Source: an uncultured Fidelibacterota bacterium
GTDB lineage: Bacteria; Fidelibacterota; Marinisomatia; Marinisomatales; TCS55
Assembly (NCBI GenBank): GCA_913049685.1
Contig: CAJWZD010000014.1
Coordinates: 1 to 43,076 of the forward strand
Length of the DNA stretch: 43,076 bases
Reading direction: 5' to 3'
Shown: piece by piece, positions 6,930 through 16,342 of the stretch
How positions within the stretch are numbered: the stretch's first letter is position 1
Layout: each line of letters starts with the position of its first letter
The notes under the pieces: model-generated
Database searches by the model: none
The model's input: the letters and a program-made list of their open reading frames with translations, nothing else
What the model was told of the DNA's origin: nothing
Program-made: the position numbers and the translations under genes

Positions 6930-8135
6930 ATGATAAATCAAGCCTACATTTTTGATTCTATACGAACCCCTAGAGGTAAAAGAAAAAATGGCGCACTTAA
7001 TGAGATTACCCCAACAGATTTATTATCAAAACTTATGCTTAGTTTGTCTGAAAAACATAATCTGGATACCTCGCAAATAGATGATGTTATCATTGGTTGC
7101 GTTATGCCAGTTGGAGATCAAGGTGCGAACTTAGGTAAAACTGCAGCACAGTACGCTGGGTGGGATATTGATGTTCCAGGTATGCAGATTAATAGATGCT
7201 GTGGCTCTGGTCTTGAAGCTGTAAATATAGCTGCTATGAAAGTAAGGTCTGGATGGGAAGAGCTCATCATAGCAGGCGGTATTGAGTCGATGTCCAGAGT
7301 GCCAATGGGTTCAGACTTAGGTTCAATGGCTTTTGAGCCTAAAGTCAGCCTCAACAACAATTATGTCCCACAGGGAATTGGTGCAGACCTAATTGCATCA
7401 ATAGATGGCTATGCAAGAAAAGACTTAGATGAATTGGCGCTTCAATCTCAAAAAAGAGCATTTGATGCTTACAAAAAGAAAAAATTTAAGTCGATGATTC
7501 CAATCTTTGATCAAAACGGTATCCTTTTGCTTGATCGAGATGAACATATAAGAAAAGACTGCAGTCTTCAAGATTTATCAAGTCTCAGCCCTGCTTTTGA
7601 AAAAATGGGTCATTCAGGGTTTGACGCACTTGCTAAAGAAAAATATCCAGACGTTGAGCATATTGATCATGTTCATACCGCTGGAAATTCATCAGGTATA
7701 GTTGACGGTGCTTCACTAACAATGGTTGGTTCTGAATTGACTGGTGAAAAAATAGGCCTTAAACCGCGTGCTGTAATCCGATCTGTAGCTACCTGCTCAA
7801 CAGATCCAACTATTATGTTGACTGGACCAGCTCCAGCGACATTAAAAGCCTTAAAAATTGCAAAAATGAAAATTTCAGATATTGACTTGATTGAGGTAAA
7901 CGAAGCTTTTGCAGCAGTTGTATTACGATTTATGAATGAAATGAAATTAAATAGTTTAGATAAAATAAATGTCAACGGCGGCTCTATCGCAATGGGACAC
8001 CCACTTGGAGCTACAGGCTCTATCTTACTGGGTACTTTATTAGATGAGCTTGAAAGTCGCGATAAAGCTGTTGGATTAGTAACTCTATGCGTTGCCGGTG
8101 GAATGGGAATAGCTACGATTATTGAAAGAATCTAA
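6930..8135 (+). CDS. Acetyl-CoA C-acyltransferase (thiolase, FadA-type)
   Basis: The 401-residue enzyme cleaves 3-ketoacyl-CoA with CoA in the last step of beta-oxidation. The nucleophilic Cys91 lies in NRCCGSGLEAVN. The family motifs EVNEAFA, GGSIAMGHPLGATG and the C-terminal catalytic cysteine in CVAGGMGIA are all present. Length is normal for the degradative thiolase family. It is the first gene of a plus-strand operon, and its stop lies 18 nt before the multifunctional dehydrogenase gene; this FadA-FadB/J neighbourhood favours a degradative over a biosynthetic role. The start ATG has only a weak ribosome-binding site. Confidence 0.93.
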   Translation: MINQAYIFDSIRTPRGKRKNGALNEITPTDLLSKLMLSLSEKHNLDTSQIDDVIIGCVMPVGDQGANLGKTAAQYAGWDIDVPGMQINRCCGSGLEAVNIAAMKVRSGWEELIIAGGIESMSRVPMGSDLGSMAFEPKVSLNNNYVPQGIGADLIASIDGYARKDLDELALQSQKRAFDAYKKKKFKSMIPIFDQNGILLLDRDEHIRKDCSLQDLSSLSPAFEKMGHSGFDALAKEKYPDVEHIDHVHTAGNSSGIVDGASLTMVGSELTGEKIGLKPRAVIRSVATCSTDPTIMLTGPAPATLKALKIAKMKISDIDLIEVNEAFAAVVLRFMNEMKLNSLDKINVNGGSIAMGHPLGATGSILLGTLLDELESRDKAVGLVTLCVAGGMGIATIIERI

Positions 8136-8153
8136 TAGAATAACAATTAAGAT

Positions 8154-10280
8154 ATGACATACCAAAAAAACCAAGATAACATTGCTATTATTCAACTAAA
8201 ATTAAAAGATCAAAATCCTGATTTTCTAAATCAGGGATACAATGAAGGTTTGCTCGAAAATATTATTAGATTAGAAAATGACCCTGATTTAAAAGGGGTA
8301 ATAATAAGATTTTCAAAAAATTCTTATTTACCTAAATATGACATCGAAAAACTTTTTAAGGTAGATAAAGCAGATATGTGTTTTGAATATATAGAATCGC
8401 AAAAAAATATCTTAAGAAGAATTGAGAATCTTAAAGTTCCTGTTGTAGCAGCTATAAACTGCTCTCTGGTTGGATTAGGCATGGAGCTTGCATTAGCTTG
8501 TAACTACAGAATAGCTGTTGATACTGCGGAGTCGCAATTTGAATTCTCTGAAGTAAGGCATGGCATTATTCCCGGTTACGGCGGCATTATTCGTCTTACA
8601 CGAACCATAGGAATAGAAAAATCACTGCCTCTACTTCTAAATGGAAACCAATTCAATGCAAAGCAGGCTCTTGATTTCGGCTTTCTAAATAAACTGGAAA
8701 ATTCGAATGATAAAATGATCGACAAATCTATTCAATGGATTAAAGCGAACCAAAATACCCTACAGCCATGGGATCAACAGAATTTTATTTTTCCACATGG
8801 TAATGCGCACGAAGGTCAAAACCCTGCTCTAATTTCAGCTTACCCAGGCAAAATAAGAAAAAAGACTAGAGGGAATTTTCCTGCGCCCGAAACTATTCTT
8901 AGTATAGCTGTTGAAGGGTCCCTTGTCGACTTTGAAACAGCATGTCGGCTTGAGTCTAGATTTTATACTGAGTTACTGCTAAAAAAGGCTACAAAAAATA
9001 TTATCAAAGCAAATTGGTTTCAATTGAAAAAGATACAGTCAGGATTAAGTAGACCGCAAAAGATACCAAAAACTACTATTTCAAAAGTTGGGGTGGTTGG
9101 TTCCGGGTTAATGGGTCATGGCATAGCCTATGTTTCCGCTAAAGCGGGACTAGAAGTTGTTATGGTAGACTCTAATCAGTCCAATGCAGACAAAGGCCTA
9201 GAAAAGATAAAAAAGATTTTATTGTCAGACGTAAAAAAGCATGCAATTACCGATAGTATTGCTAAGGATATTTTATATAGAATAAACGCAACTGATAAAT
9301 ATGAGAATTTAAATGGATGTGATTTGATCGTGGAAGCCGTTTATGAAGATAAAAAGCTAAAAGGAAAAGTCACTATTGAAGTTGAAAGACATATCCTAAA
9401 TGATAAAGTTTTTGCATCAAATACCTCAACCATTCCAATTACAGATCTAGCAGAAAATTCAAATAGCCCAGATAGCTTCATCGGAATTCATTTTTTTTCT
9501 CCCGTTAACCAAATGAAGCTTGTTGAAATTATAAAAGGTGAAAAAACCTCCGAATCTACTTTAGCTAAAGCATTTGACTTTGCTTTAAAAATTGAAAAGA
9601 TACCTTTAGTTGTCAGTGATAGTAGAGGCTTTTACACGACAAGAGTCTTTGAACGATATGCCAAAGAAGGGATGGCTCTTTTACATGAAGGCAATCATCC
9701 TGTAAGCATTGAATCTGCGGCGAGGGCAGCTGGATTTCCTGTAGGTCCATTGGCAGTTATTGATGAAATAAGTATTCAGTTGTTGGCTGATATTAGAAAC
9801 CAATCTGGAAATGATCTTAATCCAAAAAAAACAGAATCTGAAAGTTCGTGGAATGATGTGATAGATTATATGCTAAAAATAGCTAAAAGGCCTGGAAGAG
9901 CATCAGGAAAGGGATTCTATGAATACCCAACGAAAAGAGAAAAATATATTTCGTCTGAAATTGTTAAGTATTTTTATAAATCTCAGAATTCATCAAACCA
10001 AGAGGAGATGGTTGAGCGTCTTTATTTCTCACAATCGATCGAAGCTGTAAGGTGTTTTGAGGAAAAAATTGTAACGTCAGCTGCCGATGCAAATATAGGA
10101 AGTATTTTCGGGTGGGGATTCCCATTATTTTCTGGTGGGGTCATTCAATTCATAAATAATTACGGTCTTGAAAAGTTTCGCGACCGTGCTAATATCTTAT
10201 GCGATAAGCATGGCGAAAGATTTTGTCCGCCAAAACTTTTAGATAGAATGATAGATAATGGCGAAGACTGTTTTAAGTAA
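8154..10280 (+). CDS. Multifunctional enoyl-CoA hydratase / 3-hydroxyacyl-CoA dehydrogenase (FadB/FadJ-like)
   Basis: The 708-residue protein has an N-terminal crotonase domain (about 1-190), a linker, an NAD-binding 3-hydroxyacyl-CoA dehydrogenase domain (GVVGSGLMGHG at 313-323) and C-terminal dehydrogenase domains. The dehydrogenase His446 lies in IGIHFFSPVNQ, and RPGRASGKGFYEYP is present. In the crotonase domain the two acid residues are kept (Glu111 in GMELALA, Glu133 in SEVRHGIIPGYGG). However, the oxyanion-hole segment normally reading AGxD is LPKYD at 59-63. Hydratase or isomerase activity may therefore be altered. It lies between the thiolase gene and the MaoC-type genes and overlaps the latter by 23 nt. 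Confidence 0.9.
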   Translation: MTYQKNQDNIAIIQLKLKDQNPDFLNQGYNEGLLENIIRLENDPDLKGVIIRFSKNSYLPKYDIEKLFKVDKADMCFEYIESQKNILRRIENLKVPVVAAINCSLVGLGMELALACNYRIAVDTAESQFEFSEVRHGIIPGYGGIIRLTRTIGIEKSLPLLLNGNQFNAKQALDFGFLNKLENSNDKMIDKSIQWIKANQNTLQPWDQQNFIFPHGNAHEGQNPALISAYPGKIRKKTRGNFPAPETILSIAVEGSLVDFETACRLESRFYTELLLKKATKNIIKANWFQLKKIQSGLSRPQKIPKTTISKVGVVGSGLMGHGIAYVSAKAGLEVVMVDSNQSNADKGLEKIKKILLSDVKKHAITDSIAKDILYRINATDKYENLNGCDLIVEAVYEDKKLKGKVTIEVERHILNDKVFASNTSTIPITDLAENSNSPDSFIGIHFFSPVNQMKLVEIIKGEKTSESTLAKAFDFALKIEKIPLVVSDSRGFYTTRVFERYAKEGMALLHEGNHPVSIESAARAAGFPVGPLAVIDEISIQLLADIRNQSGNDLNPKKTESESSWNDVIDYMLKIAKRPGRASGKGFYEYPTKREKYISSEIVKYFYKSQNSSNQEEMVERLYFSQSIEAVRCFEEKIVTSAADANIGSIFGWGFPLFSGGVIQFINNYGLEKFRDRANILCDKHGERFCPPKLLDRMIDNGEDCFK

Positions 10281-10707
10281 CAATATTATTGGTAAAGAAT
10301 ATCCTTCTATCGCGTATAAAGTAAGTAAGCGCAGGTTGATAGCATTTGCTAAAGCCACTGAAGAAGTAAATCCAATATATTATGATGAGCAGATAGCAAG
10401 AGAAAATGGCTACCCGACAATTATTGCACCCCCAACATTCTTAACCGTCATTGCTATGCAGCAAGACAATCCATATGAATATCTAGATAAAATAAATGTT
10501 CTATTAAGTAGCGTTTTGCATGCTGGGCAGCAATACACCTACTATTATCCGGTATATGCTGGAGATGAAATTAAAATGAAAAATAAAATTGAAGATATCT
10601 ATTATAAGAAAAATGGTTCCATAACATTCATAGATTTTCGTTCAATATACACCAATCAAAATAATATTAAAGTTGCAGAATCAGTCTCAACTTTAGCAAT
10701 CAGATAA
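10258..10707 (+). CDS. MaoC-type dehydratase, N-terminal-half (HadA-like) protein
   Basis: This is a 149-residue hot-dog-fold protein of the MaoC N-terminal/FAS1-like dehydratase type. It begins IIGKEYPSIAYKVSKRRLIAFAKATEE. It then has NPIYYDEQIARENGYPTIIAPPTFL, a family hallmark given here in its two parts: the NPIYYD segment and the APPTFL segment. Such proteins pair with a catalytic MaoC half to hydrate enoyl-CoA or dehydrate 3-hydroxyacyl thioesters, giving the (R)-isomer. The ATG lies inside the end of the preceding gene (23-nt overlap), and its stop overlaps the next ATG (TAATG). It probably functions only as a heteromer with the next gene product. Confidence 0.82.
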   Translation: MAKTVLSNNIIGKEYPSIAYKVSKRRLIAFAKATEEVNPIYYDEQIARENGYPTIIAPPTFLTVIAMQQDNPYEYLDKINVLLSSVLHAGQQYTYYYPVYAGDEIKMKNKIEDIYYKKNGSITFIDFRSIYTNQNNIKVAESVSTLAIR

Positions 10708-11135
10708 TGGTAAGCGACATTTCTAAATTTGAGGTCGGAGATCAGATATTACCTCTAAATATTGAATTAGTAACTAAAGAATCTTTAAAAAGGTATGCTG
10801 ATGCCTCGGGTGATCCTAACCTTATACATCTCAATAAAGAATTCGCTCAAAAACATGGACTGCCTGATGTAATTGCACACGGTATGCTAGTAATGGCATA
10901 CCTAGGGAGAATGCTGACCAATACTTTTCCTCAATCATGCTTAAAAGATTTTTCGTCTAAATTTATTTCTATGACTTCTATTAATGATGAACTATCATGC
11001 TTAGGAAAAATAATCGAAAGAAGTGAGGATAGTAGTGGGAATATAGTTTACAAGGTCCAGCTAAAAGTAAATAATCAAAACAATGAAAAAAGAATTTCTG
11101 GTAAGGCCAGTATCATCATTTACAATACGATATAA
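10707..11135 (+). CDS. MaoC-like (R)-specific hydratase subunit (HadB-like)
   Basis: The 142-residue protein carries the hydratase-2 motif: YADASGDPNLIH followed by GLPDVIAHGMLVMAYLGRML. The Asp and His of this motif are the catalytic pair of (R)-specific enoyl-CoA hydratases and of the mycobacterial HadB subunit. Its start overlaps the HadA-like stop by 1 nt, so the two are translated together and most likely form a heterodimer. In this beta-oxidation operon it may hydrate unusual enoyl-CoA substrates, convert stereoisomers or support the weakened crotonase domain of the FadB/J-like protein; these options are inference. Confidence 0.85.
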   Translation: MVSDISKFEVGDQILPLNIELVTKESLKRYADASGDPNLIHLNKEFAQKHGLPDVIAHGMLVMAYLGRMLTNTFPQSCLKDFSSKFISMTSINDELSCLGKIIERSEDSSGNIVYKVQLKVNNQNNEKRISGKASIIIYNTI

Positions 11136-11149
11136 CAAAGGAAAAATTA

Positions 11150-12292
11150 ATGATATACAAAGAAGAACACCGCGCGTTAATTAATACAGTGCGTGATTTT
11201 GCTATAAATGAGATACACCCCTTTATTGAAGGATGGGAAAAAGAGGGAATGTTCCCTGCACATTCCGTTTTTAAGAAATTAGGTTCAATTGATTTATTGG
11301 GAATAACCAAGAATACAAAATCAGGAGGTATGGGACTCGATTATAGTTACGGTCTTGCATTTGCGGAAGGCTTAGGGCATGCATGGGATTTAGGGATAAT
11401 TACTGCTATAGGTGTTCATACTGATATGGCCACACCGTCTATAGATCGCTTTGGAAGCGACGAGCTAAAAAAAGAATTTTTAGAACCGTCAATAAAAGGA
11501 GAATACGTAGCTGCCCTTGCATTAAGTGAAGTAGGAGCTGGATCTGATCTTGCGGCAATTAAAACATCAGCGCGAAAAGATGGCGATGATTATATAATTA
11601 ATGGTGGCAAAATGTGGATTACAAACGCAAAACAAGCGGATTTTTTCTGTACATTAGTAAATACTAGCGATGATAGCCCTCACAAAAATAAATCATTAGT
11701 TTTAGTACCTGCTTCTACATCGGGACTTAAAGTAGGAAATAAGATTGAGAAGTTGGGTCAGTTAACCTCTGATACAGCTCCTGTATATTTTGAGGACGTT
11801 AGAGTCCCTAAAAGGTATTGCATTGGTAATGAAGGAGAAGGTTTTAATATTCAAATGCAACAGCTGCAAGAAGAGCGGCTCTTTCTAGCAGTGAGCGTAA
11901 TTGCAGTACTTGAGAAGTGTATTAAAGCTACAATCGAGTATTGCAAGGACAGACCTGCTTTTGGTAAATCTATCATAGAAAATCAACATATACATTTTAG
12001 ATTGGCAGAGTTACAAACTGAGGTTGAGGCATTGAGAGCCCTTTCATATCAAGCATGTGAATTATTTATGACAGGTGAAGATATGACTTATCTAGCATCC
12101 ATGGCAAAATTAAAGAGCGGTAGATTATCTAGAGAAGTTTCAGATATTTGTTTACAGTACTGGGGTGGAATGGGATACACATGGGAAAACCCTGCATCCA
12201 AAGTCTATCGAGATGGAAGACTTACTTCGATAGCAGGTGGCACTGATGAAATCATGTTGCAGGTGATTTGTAAAAAGATGGGAATACTATGA
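11150..12292 (+). CDS. Acyl-CoA dehydrogenase (FAD), long-chain/isovaleryl-type active site
   Basis: The 380-residue flavoprotein oxidises acyl-CoA to enoyl-CoA and passes electrons to ETF. Family segments are ALSEVGAGSDLAAIKTSA, the WIT motif (KMWITNA) and the C-terminal YRDGRLTSIAGGTDEIM. The usual short/medium-chain catalytic Glu near the C-terminus (EGT) is Gly here. The sequence QLQEERLFLA instead carries Glu242, which matches the alternative catalytic base of long-chain and isovaleryl-CoA dehydrogenases, so the enzyme should be active. AGGA lies 9 nt before the ATG. It overlaps the AcuI-type gene by 4 nt. The EtfAB electron acceptors are encoded at 17819-19555. Confidence 0.92.
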   Translation: MIYKEEHRALINTVRDFAINEIHPFIEGWEKEGMFPAHSVFKKLGSIDLLGITKNTKSGGMGLDYSYGLAFAEGLGHAWDLGIITAIGVHTDMATPSIDRFGSDELKKEFLEPSIKGEYVAALALSEVGAGSDLAAIKTSARKDGDDYIINGGKMWITNAKQADFFCTLVNTSDDSPHKNKSLVLVPASTSGLKVGNKIEKLGQLTSDTAPVYFEDVRVPKRYCIGNEGEGFNIQMQQLQEERLFLAVSVIAVLEKCIKATIEYCKDRPAFGKSIIENQHIHFRLAELQTEVEALRALSYQACELFMTGEDMTYLASMAKLKSGRLSREVSDICLQYWGGMGYTWENPASKVYRDGRLTSIAGGTDEIMLQVICKKMGIL

Positions 12293-13284
12293 TTGATAAT
12301 TTTAAAGCATATGTTGTAAGAGAAGGTAAAAATGGTGTCTTTTCCGGTCAAATAGAAACAAAAAAATTTGACGATCTCCCGCCTAACGAAATTACAATAA
12401 AGGTAAAGTACTCATCTCTGAATTATAAAGATGCGCTTTCATCAATTGGAAATAAAGGTGTAACAAAAAAATACCCACATACACCCGGTATTGATGCTGC
12501 TGGAATAGTTGTTTCATCAAAGAGCGAAAAGTTTTCTATAAATGATAAAGTAATAGTTACAGGCTATGATTTAGGAATGAACACCTCTGGTGGATTTTCT
12601 GAATATGTCCGTGTACCAGCTGAGTGGGTAGTAAGGCTTCCTGAAGCAATTTCATTAAAATATGCTATGGCAATTGGTACTGCAGGCCTGACTGCTGTTC
12701 TTTGTATAGATCTTTTAAATAAGAATTGTGGTATTAAAAATAGTCAAGCCATCGTCACAGGGTCTACAGGTGGAGTAGGTTCGGTGGCAATTCAACTGCT
12801 TTCCAAACTGGGTGCTCAAATTACGGCGGTAACTGGAAAAAGCGATTCCGACGAATTTCTTAGTGAAATTGGTGCTAACACTATTCTTACTCGAGATGAA
12901 TTAGTGGAAAAATTCCGCCATCCACTTTCAAAAGGTATTTACGATATAGGGGTTGATGTCGTTGGAGGGGAAGTATTGTCAGGGCTACTTACATGTTTAA
13001 AACGAAATGGTGCAATCGCCTGTTGTGGGAATGTTGGCGGACCCGATTTTTCTACAAGTGTCTTCCCTTTTATTTTAAGAGGAAATAGATTACTTGGGGT
13101 TGATTCAGCTGAGAGAAGCCTTGATCAAAAAGAATCGCTATGGGAAAAAATATCAGATGAATGGATGCTCAACGATATTGAAAAGTATTGCAAAATAATT
13201 GGATTGAACGACTTAGGCTTTGAGTTAAGAAAAATTTATGATGGAAAGCAAACCGGTAGAGTAATTGTATCCATTGATGATTAG
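12289..13284 (+). CDS. acuI: Acrylyl-CoA reductase AcuI/YhdH-type (NADPH, MDR family)
   Basis: The 331-residue zinc-free MDR reductase closely follows the YhdH/AcuI pattern: SSLNYKDALSSIGNKGVT, then KYPHTPGIDAAGIVV, then VTGYDLGMNTSGGFSEYVRV. The NADPH Rossmann motif is GSTGGVGSVAIQLL. AcuI reduces acrylyl-CoA to propionyl-CoA in dimethylsulfoniopropionate, acrylate and 3-hydroxypropionate metabolism and detoxifies acrylyl-CoA. Its start overlaps the acyl-CoA dehydrogenase stop (ATGA). The product propionyl-CoA could feed the methylmalonyl-CoA mutase at 1140-2624, although that gene is not linked. Other enoyl substrates are possible. It is the last gene of the plus-strand operon and ends 22 nt from the convergent receptor gene. 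Confidence 0.85.
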   Translation: MIDNFKAYVVREGKNGVFSGQIETKKFDDLPPNEITIKVKYSSLNYKDALSSIGNKGVTKKYPHTPGIDAAGIVVSSKSEKFSINDKVIVTGYDLGMNTSGGFSEYVRVPAEWVVRLPEAISLKYAMAIGTAGLTAVLCIDLLNKNCGIKNSQAIVTGSTGGVGSVAIQLLSKLGAQITAVTGKSDSDEFLSEIGANTILTRDELVEKFRHPLSKGIYDIGVDVVGGEVLSGLLTCLKRNGAIACCGNVGGPDFSTSVFPFILRGNRLLGVDSAERSLDQKESLWEKISDEWMLNDIEKYCKIIGLNDLGFELRKIYDGKQTGRVIVSIDD

Positions 13285-13306
13285 ATCAATAGAAGAGTTT
13301 ACTGTA

Positions 13307-16267
13307 TCAGAATTTGGCGTTAAACTTTAATGTAATTTGCCTACCGAGTTTGGGCCCACCAATAATCTCTCTATGAAGATTATCGTTTATGTTGTTGATG
13401 TTTAATAGCAAATCGTATCGTTCGTTAAATCTATAGCCCACCATACCATCAAGAACAACATAACTATCTATGATTCCAAAATGAACTCCTGAAGACCACT
13501 CGAATTCGGGAATATACCTTGCTCCAATGTTTCCAAATAAACCATCTTTTGCAATATATGCCAACTTACCATTTAGTTTGAATTTTGGCGCATTAATTGG
13601 ATCATATCCCCTAGTTAATCGGTTGTAGAATTTGTCTTTGCCGATGAAAGAAAAATTTAGGTCAAAAGTTATATTTTTTGATAAAAACGCATACACGCTA
13701 GCATCCATACCCCAAAGGCTAACTTTGCCATAATTAATATTGGTAAATACAATTGGTGGAGAGATGGGCCATTTATCATCAGTGATGTACGCACCAAGAG
13801 TGTCACCATTTTGATTAACGTCCATCCATGATCCTTGTCTTTGCGCTTGTGAGAGGTCCCATAAATTTGATCTTTCACTGTTTGCTCCTGCAATAACAGT
13901 TATATTAAGAATATCATTCCATTCGGCACTACCGTAAGGAATATATCTACTTCCAATCACACCATCGCCTCCATCAACATAATTACTTCGCTGCATCGTT
14001 GGAACAACACCCATAATTTCCGCATCAGGATTATCAACACCGTACCAGCCATTCTTTGAAGTGTCCAACACAACAGGAGTTATAAATGTAAGGTCGCTTA
14101 CAAAGCTCGAGTAAGTGCTATTGTATACATCAAAAGTCAATCGAAACATATCAGATACAATTCCTGAATAACCAAACTCATGGGTCCAAACAGTTTCTGA
14201 TTCAATTTTACTAATACTTCGATAGTCATCAGCATTTACTTCTGTCCCAGGACGACCTAGCACTGCAGGTATATAAAGCATAGCTCCGTCTGGTATTTTT
14301 GCAAGTTGAAACTCAGTTTTAGAATTAGCTCGCACATCCCAGTACATTAAATTATCAGTAGAATCTCTAAAGAACGAATAACCATCTGCATTTCCTCTAG
14401 CCATAACAGAAAAAATACTATATTGCGCCGCTTTTACATCTAGATACAATCCTTGAGAGGTTGGCGTGTTAAATGCTTTGGCTGATGTGAGGCGAAAGGT
14501 ATGGTTTTCACTTGGCTTCAACAGAAGGCCTATCTTGGGTGATATCTGTGGAATATAATTTACCGTGCTTCCATCAAGCGGATCATTTAAGAAATTAAAT
14601 CCGTCTTTGTCATCGACTAATCCGCTGTGTAAATCTATTCTTCCAGCTAGAACTAACTCAAGGTAGGAAGTAAGTTTTGTCTGAGATTGTGCATACACAC
14701 CAAACTCATTGGTTACAAAAAGCTCATCCCATTCATCTATTTTACCATCTTTATCATTATCTTTTCCATCACGGCGAAAACTTATTGGCCTTCTACCTCC
14801 AGTACCATCAGGTAAAATAGTTCCAAAAGTTTCTGGCATTGTTCGCTGGTAATCACCGCCCCAAACAAATTGCGTATCAAGTAATCTCTTGAAGTTGGTT
14901 GAGTGTTGAAATTGAAAATGAAAGAATTTTGATTCATCTCGAACAATTTCACCATTACGTAAATTTCGTGTTAAGCCAGAATTACTAGTATTTAAATAAG
15001 CTTGCGCAAACCAATTTTTATAAATCCAGCGTCCTTGGTAAAAATTATAAATCCAATCATACGCTAAGTATCTACCAATTCCAGTGATATTAATATTTGT
15101 AGCTTTAGCGTGTCCTATATTAAGACTAACAAAATGATCCTCTGAAAAATCATAGTCTAAACGTAAATCAAAACGTGTGTTTTTTATATCAAATTCCGGT
15201 AGATCATCAAGGCCATCAAGATTGGAATCTGTCAAAATATTATCTTCTTTGAGGTATGTTGTATCAATTGTACCATTTCCATCACGGTCAACATTAATAT
15301 TCCATCCATCCCAGGTGGCATTTCCAGAATCAAAAAGATCATCAAGCTCATCCCCATCTAAGCCATCAACTCTCCATTGGCGATAGTGTTCTTTTTTTTC
15401 ATCATCTTCAATATAGTTCCAATCATGTGCTGTAAAATTAACAGCAGACATTTTATAGCTAAAATTATTACGCTTACCCGCATGTCGAACTTGCGCTTTG
15501 TTGAACTCTCTGGTTCCCGTCGTATAACCTACAATTGTTCCAAGAGATTCAGCCGGTCTTTTAGTAATTATGTTAACAACGCCTGAATGTGCATTAGGGC
15601 CATACAAGGCTGAAGAAGGGCCAAGGACAACTTCGATTTGACTTACATCATCGGAAGTTACTGGAATAGTGTTATATGCTATTAATCGCAAAGACGGTAC
15701 ATTAGCCATCCTTCCATCGGTCAAAGTCAGTAGTCTGCTCGAAAAACTAGAATTAAAGCCCCGTGCGCTTAAGTTATAGCTGTCCATGCCGGAAGCGGTA
15801 AAATCAACACCTTTTATATTTTTGAAATAATCACCTAAATTAGGATTACTCTCACTTCGAATCTTTAATTCTGAGATAACAGAAATTGCAGCTGGAGCAT
15901 CCGTTATTTTTTCACGCTTTCCTCTGCTGGCAGTAACAACATATTCTTGAAGCTGAATCGCAGACACAGATAATTGAATGTTCATATTCTGGAAAGTGTC
16001 AGTACTGTTTGAGCTTACAATAATATTAGTTTTAAAATTTTCGTATCCAATGAATGTTGCCATAATTTCATACTCACCATTGGGTACACCATTTATTTCA
16101 AAAAAGCCATCCGCATCAGCAGCAGCACCTAGATTTGTACCAATTAATACTATATTAGATCCAGGAAGCGGAGTACGAGATTTTTTATCTGAGATTTTAC
16201 CAGTAACTGAAAATTGCCCAAAAATTGAGCTTATATATAAAAGGGGATAGAGGAGGAATTTTTTCAT
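13307..16267 (-). CDS. TonB-dependent outer-membrane receptor with Ca-binding-like inserts
   Basis: The 986-residue receptor starts with a signal peptide (MKKFLLYPLLYISSIFGQ). A carboxypeptidase-regulatory-like domain follows (about 20-100), then a TonB-box-like EYVVTA (108-113) and a plug domain with GPSSALYGPNAHSGVVNIIT. The beta-barrel ends in NAKF, with the terminal Phe expected for Bam insertion. Three Asp-rich loops resemble EF-hand or thrombospondin-3 repeats: DRDGNGTID (about 327-335), DSNLDGLDD (about 347-355) and DNDKDGKIDEWDE (about 503-515). They may bind calcium in extracellular loops. The gene lies downstream of a lipoprotein gene, with a strong terminator only about 15 nt before its ATG and no Shine-Dalgarno motif. 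The ligand is unknown. Confidence 0.9.
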   Translation of the reverse strand: MKKFLLYPLLYISSIFGQFSVTGKISDKKSRTPLPGSNIVLIGTNLGAAADADGFFEINGVPNGEYEIMATFIGYENFKTNIIVSSNSTDTFQNMNIQLSVSAIQLQEYVVTASRGKREKITDAPAAISVISELKIRSESNPNLGDYFKNIKGVDFTASGMDSYNLSARGFNSSFSSRLLTLTDGRMANVPSLRLIAYNTIPVTSDDVSQIEVVLGPSSALYGPNAHSGVVNIITKRPAESLGTIVGYTTGTREFNKAQVRHAGKRNNFSYKMSAVNFTAHDWNYIEDDEKKEHYRQWRVDGLDGDELDDLFDSGNATWDGWNINVDRDGNGTIDTTYLKEDNILTDSNLDGLDDLPEFDIKNTRFDLRLDYDFSEDHFVSLNIGHAKATNINITGIGRYLAYDWIYNFYQGRWIYKNWFAQAYLNTSNSGLTRNLRNGEIVRDESKFFHFQFQHSTNFKRLLDTQFVWGGDYQRTMPETFGTILPDGTGGRRPISFRRDGKDNDKDGKIDEWDELFVTNEFGVYAQSQTKLTSYLELVLAGRIDLHSGLVDDKDGFNFLNDPLDGSTVNYIPQISPKIGLLLKPSENHTFRLTSAKAFNTPTSQGLYLDVKAAQYSIFSVMARGNADGYSFFRDSTDNLMYWDVRANSKTEFQLAKIPDGAMLYIPAVLGRPGTEVNADDYRSISKIESETVWTHEFGYSGIVSDMFRLTFDVYNSTYSSFVSDLTFITPVVLDTSKNGWYGVDNPDAEIMGVVPTMQRSNYVDGGDGVIGSRYIPYGSAEWNDILNITVIAGANSERSNLWDLSQAQRQGSWMDVNQNGDTLGAYITDDKWPISPPIVFTNINYGKVSLWGMDASVYAFLSKNITFDLNFSFIGKDKFYNRLTRGYDPINAPKFKLNGKLAYIAKDGLFGNIGARYIPEFEWSSGVHFGIIDSYVVLDGMVGYRFNERYDLLLNINNINDNLHREIIGGPKLGRQITLKFNAKF

Positions 16268-16281
16268 GTGAGTTTTAAATT

Positions 16282-16319
16282 AAAAAAAGGGGCAATAGCA
16301 GTGATTGCCCCTTTTTTTT
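16282..16319. terminator. Strong hairpin terminator, T/A tracts on both sides
   Basis: A perfect 8-bp stem (GGGGCAAT at 16289-16296, ATTGCCCC at 16304-16311) with a 7-nt loop is flanked by seven A and eight T, so it can act in either direction. It lies between the lipoprotein stop (16343) and the receptor start (16267). In the minus direction it should end most lipoprotein transcripts before they reach the receptor gene. Confidence 0.88.
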
Positions 16320-16342
16320 AAATACACTTAAAACGTCTTAAT

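Noticed and set aside
12180-12290. Acyl-CoA dehydrogenase judged inactive because the C-terminal catalytic Glu is Gly
   Set aside because: Long-chain and isovaleryl-type enzymes use a Glu earlier in the chain, present here as Glu242 in QLQEERL.
15177-16250. Several 60-90-codon plus-strand frames inside the receptor gene
   Set aside because: They are shadows of a clear TonB-dependent receptor with continuous homology on the minus strand.
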